Notes under the pieces: model-generated
What the model saw: the letters and a program-made list of their open reading frames with translations, nothing else
Told to the model about the DNA's origin: nothing
Database searches by the model: none
Position numbers and translations under genes: made by a program
Assembly: GCF_000213575.1 (NCBI RefSeq)
Contig: NZ_GL892005.1
Coordinates: forward strand, 217,647-281,646
Length of the DNA stretch: 64,000 nt
DNA from: Dysgonomonas mossii DSM 22836
GTDB lineage: Bacteria; Bacteroidota; Bacteroidia; Bacteroidales; Dysgonomonadaceae
Direction of reading: 5' to 3'
Part shown: one piece after another, positions 8,296 to 17,904 of the stretch
Numbering within the stretch: the first letter of the stretch is position 1
How the letters are laid out: each line of letters opens with the position of its first letter

Positions 8296-10068
8296 ATGAA
8301 ATATATTCGGCCAACTCATTGGGTAGATATAGAAAAGCAAGATGGCTTATTATTTTTTGCTCAGATATTAAATGAAACCCTTTTTGATTATACACTTCCA
8401 ACATACAAGCCTCAGGCTCTAAATGTACGTTTATTATGTGTAGAGGCTATTCAAACTATTGAAAATATAAATAAAGGGCTTATTAAAAAACCGAATATAG
8501 ATTCAATAATAGAGGAACTAATATGGAGCCTGAATATTGACTCTGTTTCAAGATATCTGTTAGGAGATAGATTTGAGGAAATTATAAAGAGAATAAATAA
8601 TGACAAAAATAATTTAATTAAATTAAAGGAGATTATAATTTTATTATATCACTTTTTTGATAATCGAAAATATTTAAAAAATATTGAACAAGTTTTAATT
8701 GAACTTATTCCTGAAGGGAAAGAAAAAGATAAAATATATTATTTGACAAAAAATTTAATAACCGAATATATTAATTATGGATATACTACTGGTTTTATTT
8801 ATCATATGAGTAATCGACATTATTTTAATAACAAAAGACCAGTAACAGAAATAGATCCACAAAGCTTTTTTGACTTATTTTCATTTACAAAAAAATCATT
8901 TACGGTTATTTATAAAGTTAGTAAGCTATTTTATGAATTCAAAAAAGTAAGTGATTATTTTAATTTTGAAATATTAGATAATTATCCAGTTGAAAGGTTA
9001 GATGAAGAAGCTAAAAGGTTTATAGCAAATAAGAAAGATACTGAAGTATTTATCGTTTTTGAAGATATTGAAGCACTTGATAACAATGTTGCAAGAATAA
9101 TTACCGAAAAAATATTATCTAATATTGGAAGTCTATTTTCCTTTTATCATCATAAAGAACCATTGTATATTAATGATTTAGCATTGGTGTTTAATAATAC
9201 AGACTCTTATACTGTTATTATAGAAGAACCGATTAAATCTATAATAAAAAAATCAGATACAAAGCCACGAATTGCATCAAATAAAGTGAAAGAATTATTG
9301 ACTAACTTAAATTTACCATCTACAACTAGTTATCGGATAATTCGTGCGATTAATTTGCATAGTATCGCATTAACGACAGAAGAATTAGAAAATAAATTAG
9401 TAAATATATGGACTGCAATTGAAACTTTAATACCTAAGGATACTGAATATGGTTCAGATAGAATTGTTCATATAATAGATAGTTTATTACCTTTTCAAAC
9501 TTATAAATATCTCAATCAATTGATAGAACAACTAGGGCGTGATTTTTTATTCTATAATAGAAATATTTCAAATAAGTTATTAAAAAAGATTCATACAATA
9601 AACGATCAAGAGAGTGATATTGGCAGATTATCAGCACTAATTATGACAGCTGAAAATGAAGATATACGTACAGAATTGTATGGTTTATTAAAAAACTATC
9701 CTCTTTTAAGATGGAGAGTATTTACGCTAAACAAAAAATTATCGAACGGAAAAAATATAAAGAAAATGCTTGATAATCATCAACAAAGGATTAAATGGCA
9801 GGTAAGACGAATTTATAGAGTTCGAAATCTTATTGTTCATTCTGGTAGAATGCCATCTTATACTAATATATTGGTTGAAAACTTGCATAATTATTTTGAT
9901 GATCTACTTAACTATGTTATAGATAATTCGATAGCTGAAAAAAGAATAAAATCAATAAATGAAGCTATTATTGATTGTAATATTTATTCTTCAAGGTTGT
10001 TTACAGTCTTGGATAAAATGAAAAATGATGAAATTTCATTAGCTAATTATAAGAATATTATAAATTAA
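8296..10068 (+). CDS. HEPN-domain protein (ApeA-like C-terminus), putative RNase effector
   Basis: 590 residues, very AT-rich. Residues 1 to about 340 are mixed helix and strand with no family I recognise. From about 345 to 545 the pattern fits a HEPN domain of the ApeA-like kind: NIWTAIETLIP (residues 370-380) in the first helix and, near the end, VRNLIVHSG with Arg510, Asn511 and His515, the R-N-x3-H form of the HEPN ribonuclease motif. HEPN proteins of this kind are RNA-cleaving effectors in toxin-antitoxin and phage-defence systems (family knowledge); activity here is inference. No signal peptide. It sits 86 bases after the CHAT gene in the same orientation, so the two are probably one operon. 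Alternative: a sensor whose HEPN fold is not catalytic. Confidence 0.7.
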   Translation: MKYIRPTHWVDIEKQDGLLFFAQILNETLFDYTLPTYKPQALNVRLLCVEAIQTIENINKGLIKKPNIDSIIEELIWSLNIDSVSRYLLGDRFEEIIKRINNDKNNLIKLKEIIILLYHFFDNRKYLKNIEQVLIELIPEGKEKDKIYYLTKNLITEYINYGYTTGFIYHMSNRHYFNNKRPVTEIDPQSFFDLFSFTKKSFTVIYKVSKLFYEFKKVSDYFNFEILDNYPVERLDEEAKRFIANKKDTEVFIVFEDIEALDNNVARIITEKILSNIGSLFSFYHHKEPLYINDLALVFNNTDSYTVIIEEPIKSIIKKSDTKPRIASNKVKELLTNLNLPSTTSYRIIRAINLHSIALTTEELENKLVNIWTAIETLIPKDTEYGSDRIVHIIDSLLPFQTYKYLNQLIEQLGRDFLFYNRNISNKLLKKIHTINDQESDIGRLSALIMTAENEDIRTELYGLLKNYPLLRWRVFTLNKKLSNGKNIKKMLDNHQQRIKWQVRRIYRVRNLIVHSGRMPSYTNILVENLHNYFDDLLNYVIDNSIAEKRIKSINEAIIDCNIYSSRLFTVLDKMKNDEISLANYKNIIN

Positions 10069-10207
10069 GGTTTTATATAAGCTGTTAGAAATAAAATGTA
10101 CTTTTAATAAAATAGTTGTATTTGCATAACTACAGATCTGTAGTTTTTGTTATGGTTTAGAACAGTGTAAATCTTATGGATTATTACATTAATCGATTAT
10201 AATTAAA

Positions 10208-10249
10208 AAGGAACTTAATCGTTTAGGGAAATCCTCGATTAAGTTCCTT
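10208..10249. terminator. Bidirectional terminator between the island and flavodoxin
   Basis: AAGGAACTTAATCG (10208-10221) and CGATTAAGTTCCTT (10236-10249) are a perfect 14-base inverted repeat around a 14-base loop, with A and T runs on both sides. It lies between the convergent HEPN gene and flavodoxin gene. Confidence 0.75.
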
Positions 10250-10273
10250 TCTTATAATAAAGCAATTTGCTAT

Positions 10274-10780
10274 TTAATCAAATTCTTTTTTCAGTTGTTC
10301 TACCCAGTTTTTTATACGATCATTTGTCAGTTTCGACTGGTTTTCTTTATCTATAGCTAATCCTACAAACTTGTGATCTCTCAGGGCTCGTGACATTTCA
10401 AAATCATAACCCTCGATAGATGTAAAGCCAACTATTTTAGCTCCAACAGACTCGAATGTCTCAGCCAAAATACCTATTCCGTCAACAAAGTTTTCTGGAT
10501 ACCTCACCTGATCTCCAAGTCCAAAAATGGCAACTTTCTTGCCCTTTAGATTCAAAGCCTCCAGTTCGGGTCTTACTTCATCCCAATGATTGGGTAGCTC
10601 TCCATCGAACCATGTTGCTACTCCTACAATGATATTGTCATAACTTTCAAAATCCTTTTTCCATGCATCTTCAACTGATAGAAGGTCAACTTTATCACTA
10701 CCAAAAGCCTCTTTGATCTTTTTAGCGATAGAGGCTGTCTTGGTTGTAGTTGTTCCGTAAAACAATCCTATTTTCTTCAT
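10274..10780 (-). CDS. fldA: Flavodoxin
   Basis: 168-residue long-chain flavodoxin, a soluble FMN electron carrier. The FMN phosphate loop is FYGTTTTKTASIA near the N-terminus; VGVATWFDGELPNHWDEV and FGLGDQVRYPENF are the isoalloxazine-flanking loops. It follows the E1 gene of the 2-oxoacid dehydrogenase operon after 24 bases on the same strand, so it may be transcribed with it, though the reason for pairing is not visible. A terminator follows. Confidence 0.93.
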   Translation of the reverse strand: MKKIGLFYGTTTTKTASIAKKIKEAFGSDKVDLLSVEDAWKKDFESYDNIIVGVATWFDGELPNHWDEVRPELEALNLKGKKVAIFGLGDQVRYPENFVDGIGILAETFESVGAKIVGFTSIEGYDFEMSRALRDHKFVGLAIDKENQSKLTNDRIKNWVEQLKKEFD

Positions 10781-10804
10781 TGCATATATAGTGTTTTTTG
10801 TTAT

Positions 10805-12835
10805 TTAAAATTCAAGTAATTTTTTAGCAGCTTCGTAGATTTTATCCACATTCGGAAGTACAGCTTTTTCTAGTATCGGATTGAAGCCTACAGGCGTGAA
10901 AGTAGAACCTACACGTTGTACCGGCGCATCCAGATACTGGAACATTTCTGAACCAATTATTGCTGCAATTTCTCCTCCAAGACCTGCAAACACCTTGTCT
11001 TCATGTACAATGAGTGCTTTACTTGTTTTCTTTACCGATTCGAAGATAGTCTCTTTGTCCAACGGAACCAAAGATCGTAGGTCGATTACTTCTACATCCC
11101 AATCTTCTTTAGCTAAACGTTCTGCTACAGAAAGACTGAGCAACGTTGTGTTTCCATACGTGAAAAGGCTTAGATCCTTTCCGGGACGGCGAACACGAGC
11201 CTTGCCAAAAGGTACTTCAAAATCGTCAGGAATAACTGTTGCTGCATCTACAGAGTTGTATAAGGCTTTTGGCTCTAAGAACACAGTTAAACCTTCCGAG
11301 CGTAAGCTTGTACGCAACAGACCTGCTGCATCGTCTGCAAAAGAAGGATAAACGATTCTGCATCCCGGCAATGTTGCCAATGCTGCTTCAATATTCTGAG
11401 AGTGGTACATTCCACCTCCGATATATCCACCCGATGCAAGTCGCAAAGTGATGTTCGGTGAAAATTGACCGTTACTGCGCCAATAATCGTGTGTACATTC
11501 TACAAATTGTTCCATAGCCGGCCAGAAATAATCGGCAAACTCAGCACCTTCTATAACAACACGTATCTTCGGGTCGAAACGGCTCATGCCATTTGCTGTT
11601 CCCACGATAAAGTCTTCTGCAATAGGAGCGTTGAAAATACGTTTTTCTCCAAACTCTTGTTGCATACCTTTCGACACGTTGAATACTCCCCCTTTGTCTT
11701 TGTTTGCAACATCCTGCCCCCACAAGAAAGTGTCGGGATTGCGTCTAAACTCAGCTTTGAGCGTTTCGTTAATAGCTGTTACCAGATTTTTCTTTTCGCC
11801 TTCTTCATTATGAGTTCCATCCACATACTTTTCAGGTTTATATGGTTCCGGTATAACGAAATCGAATATAGATTTAGGATCGGGATCGGGTGCAGCTAAA
11901 GCTTTTTTGTTAGCGGCACTCACTTCTTTCTTTACTTCGGCTTCTATGGCTTGCAATTCTTCTTCCGTAAAGCGTTTGTAGCGTAACAGCATCCGACGGA
12001 ATTTATGCAAAGGATCGGCTTCTTTTACATATTTCAATTCGTTTTCATCACGATACAGAGTATGCTTGTCCGAGTTGGAGTGTGAGCCGATGCGTACACA
12101 ATTGGCATGCATCAATACCGGTTTCTGATTTGCAATAGCATATTCGCGTGCTTCGGCCATTGCATTCATCGAGTCGAAAACATCCTTACCGTTGCAATAC
12201 ATTATTTTCAGGTTTTTTATCCCTGAATAATTATCTACGGCTTTTCTGTTTGCTGTCTGATCCTTTTTAGGGACTGATATACCATAACCGTTATCCTGTA
12301 TTACAAATATTACAGGCAGTTCTTCTTTCGATGCTCCGTTTATTGCTTCAAAAACATAGCCTTCCGACATGGCGGATTCTCCGTGCGATGTGATGGCTAC
12401 ACCCTTTTTCTCATAATATTTTATGGCACGGGCTACTCCTACGGCATGTAGATCGTGATTACCTGTGGCAGAAGATACGTTCTCTATATTCCATTCAGGT
12501 TTGGCAAAGTGGTTCGACATGTGTCGTCCGCCACTTGCCGGATCTGTTGCTTTCGAAATACCGTTCAGTATCAGCTCTTCAGCAGTAAGACCTGCAGAAA
12601 GAACAGTTAGCATATCACGGTAATAAGGGAACATGAAGTCTTCTCCTTTAGTAAATACTTGCCCTACTGCAAGCTGAATGCCATCGTGTCCTGCATAAGG
12701 AGCATGGTACGACCATCCGAGAGATTGTAGCAAATAGGCCGGGGCTTTTTCGTCGATAGCCCGTCCTAATGTCATCAGGTGATACCACTTTTTTAGAGTT
12801 TCTTTATCTGTTGTTTTAATATCATATTTTTTCAT
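10805..12835 (-). CDS. 2-oxoacid dehydrogenase E1, alpha-beta fusion
   Basis: Thiamine-diphosphate-dependent decarboxylase of a 2-oxoacid dehydrogenase complex. Both E1 halves are in one chain of 676 residues: alpha (about 1-330), with GGRHMSNHF and the cofactor region TSHGESAMSEGYVFEAING ... NGYGIS, and beta (about 350-676), with GQDVANKDKGGVF, EDFIVGTANGM and the C-terminal transketolase domain. I start at ATG 12835 (MKKYDIKT); the ATG at 12868 would overlap the E2 stop and add a poor N-terminus. The sequence fits branched-chain or pyruvate-type E1; substrate not resolved. The operon order is lpdA, lplA, E2, E1. Confidence 0.9.
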   Translation of the reverse strand: MKKYDIKTTDKETLKKWYHLMTLGRAIDEKAPAYLLQSLGWSYHAPYAGHDGIQLAVGQVFTKGEDFMFPYYRDMLTVLSAGLTAEELILNGISKATDPASGGRHMSNHFAKPEWNIENVSSATGNHDLHAVGVARAIKYYEKKGVAITSHGESAMSEGYVFEAINGASKEELPVIFVIQDNGYGISVPKKDQTANRKAVDNYSGIKNLKIMYCNGKDVFDSMNAMAEAREYAIANQKPVLMHANCVRIGSHSNSDKHTLYRDENELKYVKEADPLHKFRRMLLRYKRFTEEELQAIEAEVKKEVSAANKKALAAPDPDPKSIFDFVIPEPYKPEKYVDGTHNEEGEKKNLVTAINETLKAEFRRNPDTFLWGQDVANKDKGGVFNVSKGMQQEFGEKRIFNAPIAEDFIVGTANGMSRFDPKIRVVIEGAEFADYFWPAMEQFVECTHDYWRSNGQFSPNITLRLASGGYIGGGMYHSQNIEAALATLPGCRIVYPSFADDAAGLLRTSLRSEGLTVFLEPKALYNSVDAATVIPDDFEVPFGKARVRRPGKDLSLFTYGNTTLLSLSVAERLAKEDWDVEVIDLRSLVPLDKETIFESVKKTSKALIVHEDKVFAGLGGEIAAIIGSEMFQYLDAPVQRVGSTFTPVGFNPILEKAVLPNVDKIYEAAKKLLEF

Positions 12836-12860
12836 ATCTGTTTTTCTGTTTTGAGTTACG

Positions 12861-14192
12861 TTAGGCATTCCAGTTTTCCAAATATTCGGCTATGCGGTAC
12901 AAGAAGTTCCCTCCTAGCATACCGTCTACCACACGGTGGTCGTACGATAATGAAAGGTACATCTTGTGTCTGATAGCGATAACATCCCCTTCGGGAGTCT
13001 CTACTACTACAGGTTTCTTCTCAATGATGCCTACACCAAGTATTGCTACTTCTGGTTGGTTGATAATCGGAGTACCAAACAAGCTCTTGAATGAACCAAA
13101 GTTGGTAATAGTGAATGTTCCGCCTTGAATTTCATCCGGCGACAATTTATTGGCACGAGCCTTGTTTGCCATATTATTCACTGCTACAGCCAAGCCACTT
13201 AAACTTAATTTATCCGCATCTTTGATAACTGGAACAATCAGATTTCCATCATTTAGAGAAACAGCAACACCAATGTTGATACGTTTTTTCTCTATAATGT
13301 TATATCCGTCAACAGAAGAGTTGATACGAGGGAAATCCTTCAATGCTTTTGCTGTTGCTTCAACTATCGGCGACATATATGTGAGGCTTACACCTTCGCG
13401 TTTCTTGAAAGTATCCTTGTTTTGTTCACGCCAGTTTACTAGTTTGGTTACGTCTACTTCTATCACATTGGTAACATGCGGAGATATTTTTTTAGAAGCA
13501 ACCATTCGGTCGGCTATAATACGACGTATGGCATCCATCGGAATCACCTGATCCCCATCTGTAACCTGTACAGGTGCTGTCTTTGGTGCGCTTTCTTGTG
13601 ATGGTGCCGGAGCTGCAGGTGTAGAGGTTTTTGCAGCCGGTGCCGGTGTTGTTGATACACCTTTTTTCTTATTATCTATGTATAGCTCAATATCACGTTT
13701 GCTGAGGCGTCCTTCGTAACCTGTTCCGGGTACAGAGTCGAGTTCACTTTGACTGATTCCCGCGTCTTTCGCTTTCTGTAGAACAACAGGTGAATACCAT
13801 CTGTCTGCTGTGCCTTTACTTACTTTTTCTTCCGATACTTTCGCAGGTGCGGCCGGAGTTGCTTTTTCTTCAGCTTTAGCAGGAGCAGAAGCCGGTGTCG
13901 GTTCTTCTTGTTTTGCAGCTTCAGTACTTGCTTCTTCTTCGCCTTCTTCACCTTCCAGTTCAACGATAGCAACAACAGTACCTACTGATACTGTATCTCC
14001 TTCTTTGAATAATATTTCAAGAATTTTACCTGATACAGGAGATGGAATTTCCGCACTGACTTTTGCTGTATTTACTTCAAACAGAATGTCATCTTCATTG
14101 ATTGTATCCCCAACTTTGATAGACCACGAAATGATAGTCCCTTCGGTTATACTTTCGCCCAACTTGGGCATTTTAATTTCAAATTTTGCCAT
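12861..14192 (-). CDS. 2-oxoacid dehydrogenase E2 (dihydrolipoamide acyltransferase)
   Basis: Core acyltransferase of the same complex, 443 residues. Domains in order: lipoyl domain (1-78, lipoyl Lys44 in NTAKVSAEIPSP), an acidic then Ala/Pro linker, a peripheral-subunit-binding domain (about 133-168, VVLQKAKDAGISQSELDSV), a second Ala/Pro linker, and the catalytic domain (about 215-443) with YDHRVVDG, His419 and Asp423 being the active-site pair. The usual Asp before the lipoyl lysine (DKV/DKA) is Ala here. The lipoate ligase and E3 genes lie just upstream in the operon. Confidence 0.93.
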   Translation of the reverse strand: MAKFEIKMPKLGESITEGTIISWSIKVGDTINEDDILFEVNTAKVSAEIPSPVSGKILEILFKEGDTVSVGTVVAIVELEGEEGEEEASTEAAKQEEPTPASAPAKAEEKATPAAPAKVSEEKVSKGTADRWYSPVVLQKAKDAGISQSELDSVPGTGYEGRLSKRDIELYIDNKKKGVSTTPAPAAKTSTPAAPAPSQESAPKTAPVQVTDGDQVIPMDAIRRIIADRMVASKKISPHVTNVIEVDVTKLVNWREQNKDTFKKREGVSLTYMSPIVEATAKALKDFPRINSSVDGYNIIEKKRINIGVAVSLNDGNLIVPVIKDADKLSLSGLAVAVNNMANKARANKLSPDEIQGGTFTITNFGSFKSLFGTPIINQPEVAILGVGIIEKKPVVVETPEGDVIAIRHKMYLSLSYDHRVVDGMLGGNFLYRIAEYLENWNA

Positions 14193-14227
14193 GGTTTATA
14201 TTGTATTATATTTTATAGTAATTTCTT

Positions 14228-14998
14228 TTAAATTATAGATTGAAATGCTTGTTCCGAGACCTTGGGTTTTTTTCCTTCATAATTCCATTCATCTGTTCCA
14301 TACTTCTCATTCACCAGTTTCCTTATATTTAAAACATCTTCACTCGTGAATTGATAAATAGAATTTCCCTCTTTCTCATTCATGAAATAAGCCATGATAT
14401 AATCTTTGAAACGATTTATATTTAATGGCTTATCTATATGATTCAGGATGTTCGTAACCGGACTTTTTACCGACTTGACATAAATCCGCTTATCGACTTT
14501 GTTTTCCAGTTGTTTCGGATCACTTTCTAGCGTAGTAGTGAGCCTGTTGAGGTCGGATGAAAAAAGTAATGTCGCATGAAACATAACCCTGTCTTTGTGT
14601 ACACATTGCGCACTGCCCGATATTTTGAGTCCATCAATGTTTATAGCCAAGCGGGTGTCTACCTCAGCTTGGATGCCCAAAGTGGATAAAAGCAGAACTA
14701 TTCTTTCTGTGAATAGGTGAAAGCCTATGCCTTTATTGTTCTCTATAAAGGTCAGGTTCAGATTACCCAGATCATGGAATACCGTTCCACCTCCCGATGA
14801 GCGTCGTGCTACTTTGATATTATTCCTTTGTATAAAGTCGAGATTAACCTCGGCCAATACATTTTGATACTTGCCTATAACCACTGACGGTTCATTCTGG
14901 TATAACATGAAAAATTCTTCTGAGAAATTTTTCAGAAGATACTCTTCACTGGCCATATTGAACCATGCGTCGGTATATGTATTGTTAATACAAAGCAT
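14228..14998 (-). CDS. lplA: Lipoate-protein ligase A
   Basis: Attaches free lipoate (or octanoate) to the lipoyl lysine of E2. 256 residues. The signature RRSSGGGTVFHDLGNLN is the lipoyl-AMP-binding loop, and the AWFNMASEEYLL start and SGSAQCVHKDRVMFHATLLF stretch fit the family. It is shorter than E. coli LplA at the C-terminus, but the small C-terminal lid is recognisable. It lies between lpdA (gap 4 bases) and E2 (gap 35), so the complex and its modifying enzyme are co-expressed. Confidence 0.9.
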   Translation of the reverse strand: MLCINNTYTDAWFNMASEEYLLKNFSEEFFMLYQNEPSVVIGKYQNVLAEVNLDFIQRNNIKVARRSSGGGTVFHDLGNLNLTFIENNKGIGFHLFTERIVLLLSTLGIQAEVDTRLAINIDGLKISGSAQCVHKDRVMFHATLLFSSDLNRLTTTLESDPKQLENKVDKRIYVKSVKSPVTNILNHIDKPLNINRFKDYIMAYFMNEKEGNSIYQFTSEDVLNIRKLVNEKYGTDEWNYEGKKPKVSEQAFQSII

Positions 14999-15002
14999 TT
15001 TG

Positions 15003-16352
15003 TTAAGAGAATAAAGTCTCGTGTATAATTTCGCCTACAGTAGGATGCGGATATACATGTTTACGGAATTCTTCTACAGTGTTACCGTTTTCTATCGCAA
15101 TTCCTGCCAGCAGTATTAATTCTGATACAGGATTGCCAAGCATGTGGCATCCTATAATGCGATCGCTATCGTCTACTATTATTTTACAGAGTCCGCTTCC
15201 GGTCTCATTTTCTGCAATAAATCGCCCGGAATAGGCCATCGGCAGTTTGAGCACACGGAAAGGTTCACCCTTTGCTGTCAGTTCTTCCTCTGTCTTTCCT
15301 ACTCCTGCTATCTCGGGATTTGTATAAACTACACTTGGGATAGCCTTATAACTCATTTTGTCATCTTCGCCAAGGATATGGCTGATAGCTACTTCTCCTT
15401 CTCTGATAGCGGTATGAGCCAGTAACGAAAAGCCGGTAATATCTCCTGCGGCATACACACGAGGATGGCTGGTTTGCATATACTCATTAACCTTCACTCC
15501 GTTTTTGAGAAGCTCAATATTTAACGACTCCAGCCCAAATCCCGTGGTAATAGCTCTACGACCCACACTTACCAGTATTTTTTCGGATTCAATTGTTTGA
15601 GTCTTTCCATTTTTCTCTACAACTACACCTTTCTTGGTAACTTCTGTAACTTTGGTATTCAGATGGAATTTAATTCCTCTCTTTGCATAATCGCTGCGAA
15701 GCATGGCTGATGTTTCTTTATCCATTACTCCGAGTATTTCAGGCATCATTTCTATAACATTGACTTCTACGCCCATGCTATTAAAGAAAGATGCAAATTC
15801 GATACCAATAACACCTCCACCAATGATTGCGAGTGATTTTGGTAAGTCTCCAAACTCTAAGGCTTCTTTTGATGTCCAATAATCTACTTCAGACAAGCCT
15901 TTTATTGGAGGTATAACCGTTTCGGAACCTGTGCATAATAGCAAGTATTTTACTGAATAGGTTTCCTTCCCACTCGAAATGTTGATCTTATTATCCTTCT
16001 CCCCGGTGATGGTTGCTGTGTCTTTGACTACAGTAACACCGTATGATGATAATTTAAAGCTGACTCCCGCCGTTAACTTTTTCACGACTTTATCCTTTCT
16101 GTCAATTATTTTTGATACATCGAAAGAAGGGGCATTGTCTAATGTAATTCCGTATTTGCTTGCATTTTTTATGCTATCCAGTGTTTTAGCCGAATATAAA
16201 AGTGTCTTTGTGGGGATACATCCTTCGTTGAGACATACACCTCCGATGTATTTCTTCTCAAAAAGGACAGTTTTTAATCCGTTCGATGCAGCTATTTCGG
16301 CTGCATTATACCCTGCCGGACCTCCACCGATAATTGCGATATCAAATTCCAT
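15003..16352 (-). CDS. lpdA: Dihydrolipoyl dehydrogenase (E3)
   Basis: FAD-dependent enzyme that reoxidises the dihydrolipoyl arm of E2 with NAD+. 449 residues: FAD-binding IGGGPAGYNAA at the N-terminus, redox-active disulfide Cys40-Cys45 in GGVCLNEGCIPTK, NAD-binding IIGGGVIGIEFASFF, and the C-terminal HPHPTVGEIIHE with His436 and Glu441. It is the first gene of the operon on the minus strand. A 17-base palindrome (16397-16413) lies 45-61 bases upstream. Confidence 0.96.
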   Translation of the reverse strand: MEFDIAIIGGGPAGYNAAEIAASNGLKTVLFEKKYIGGVCLNEGCIPTKTLLYSAKTLDSIKNASKYGITLDNAPSFDVSKIIDRKDKVVKKLTAGVSFKLSSYGVTVVKDTATITGEKDNKINISSGKETYSVKYLLLCTGSETVIPPIKGLSEVDYWTSKEALEFGDLPKSLAIIGGGVIGIEFASFFNSMGVEVNVIEMMPEILGVMDKETSAMLRSDYAKRGIKFHLNTKVTEVTKKGVVVEKNGKTQTIESEKILVSVGRRAITTGFGLESLNIELLKNGVKVNEYMQTSHPRVYAAGDITGFSLLAHTAIREGEVAISHILGEDDKMSYKAIPSVVYTNPEIAGVGKTEEELTAKGEPFRVLKLPMAYSGRFIAENETGSGLCKIIVDDSDRIIGCHMLGNPVSELILLAGIAIENGNTVEEFRKHVYPHPTVGEIIHETLFS

Positions 16353-16396
16353 AGTCTATCTATTGATTGTTAGTTGTCAAAAAAGTTCGTTTTGTA

Positions 16397-16413
16397 ATGT
16401 GTATATTACACAT
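16397..16413. promoter_or_regulatory. Operator-like palindrome upstream of lpdA
   Basis: ATGTGTA-TAT-TACACAT is a perfect palindrome with 7-base arms, 45-61 bases upstream of the lpdA start on the minus strand, where a regulator could control the 2-oxoacid dehydrogenase operon. Its half-site resembles CRP/FNR-family sites, but the regulator is unknown. Confidence 0.4.
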
Positions 16414-16679
16414 CACCCTATAAACAAATGAGGAGAAGATAAGTTTTATCGATTTTGACTATTACTCTTATAGATAATCAATATGAGGTGTTTTTATGAG
16501 AAAAAAATGGCTTCTGCACTTAGTTCTAGGATTGTAGGAGTATGGATTAAATGTGTTTAATTCTATCTTTTTAATGTTTTTTTACTTTTCTCGAATAAAA
16601 GAATAAATATGCGAAACTGTATTTTTTGAGAATATTCTTATGAGTTTTATAAAATCAACCTAAAATGATAAAATAAAAA

Positions 16680-16705
16680 GAGGCTATTCCAATCGGAATA
16701 GCCTC
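16680..16705 (-). terminator. Terminator of gapA
   Basis: GAGGCTATTCC and GGAATAGCCTC form a perfect 11-base-pair stem with a 4-base loop. On the minus strand it is followed by a T-rich run (CTTTTTATTTTATC) and lies 27 bases after the gapA stop. Confidence 0.8.
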
Positions 16706-16731
16706 ATATTATCTGTCTGCTGTATGTACTC

Positions 16732-17781
<1,050 letters not shown>

Positions 17782-17790
17782 TTAGTACTA

Positions 17791-17814
17791 CAAAGATACA
17801 TTATAATATCTTTG
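17791..17814. promoter_or_regulatory. Back-to-back promoters in a palindrome, gapA / GlxA-type regulator
   Basis: CAAAGATA (17791-17798) and TATCTTTG (17807-17814) are a perfect 8-base inverted repeat 8 bases apart. Read on the minus strand the first is a TATCTTTG -7 box 49 bases before gapA; read on the plus strand the second is a -7 box 90 bases before the regulator gene. For gapA a weak -33 (TTTC) lies 19 bases upstream. It may equally be an operator. Confidence 0.5.
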
Positions 17815-17904
17815 TCTGAAATGACAAAAAATATGCAAATCCTGCCAAGTCGGATTGGTTTTGATAAATAATACTTATTTTTAGATTCTAAAATATAGAA
17901 ACAG

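Larger units (their letters stand above)
16353..16731. other. Intergenic region between gapA and lpdA
   Basis: 379 bases without a gene. It holds the lpdA operator-like palindrome (16397-16413) and the gapA terminator (16680-16705). The sequence between is AT-rich, with no ORF or RNA I can support. Confidence 0.6.

Noticed and set aside
6740..10270. Direct repeat of the ssrA 3' end as attachment sites of the CHAT-HEPN island
   Set aside because: I looked for a second copy of the T-arm/acceptor sequence (GGGTTCAAGTCCCTCC) between 10069 and 10273 and found none; no integrase gene is present either. The island claim rests on composition and position only.
11465..11899. Long antisense ORFs in the E1, E2, GH92, SusC and hybrid-regulator genes
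   Set aside because: They are shadows of strongly supported genes, with Cys/Ser/Phe-rich nonsense composition and no start signals.
12836..12868. Upstream start for the E1 gene (ATG 12868)
   Set aside because: It overlaps the E2 stop codon and adds 11 residues (MPNVTQNRKTD) not expected in the family, while MKKYDIKT at 12835 is a typical start.
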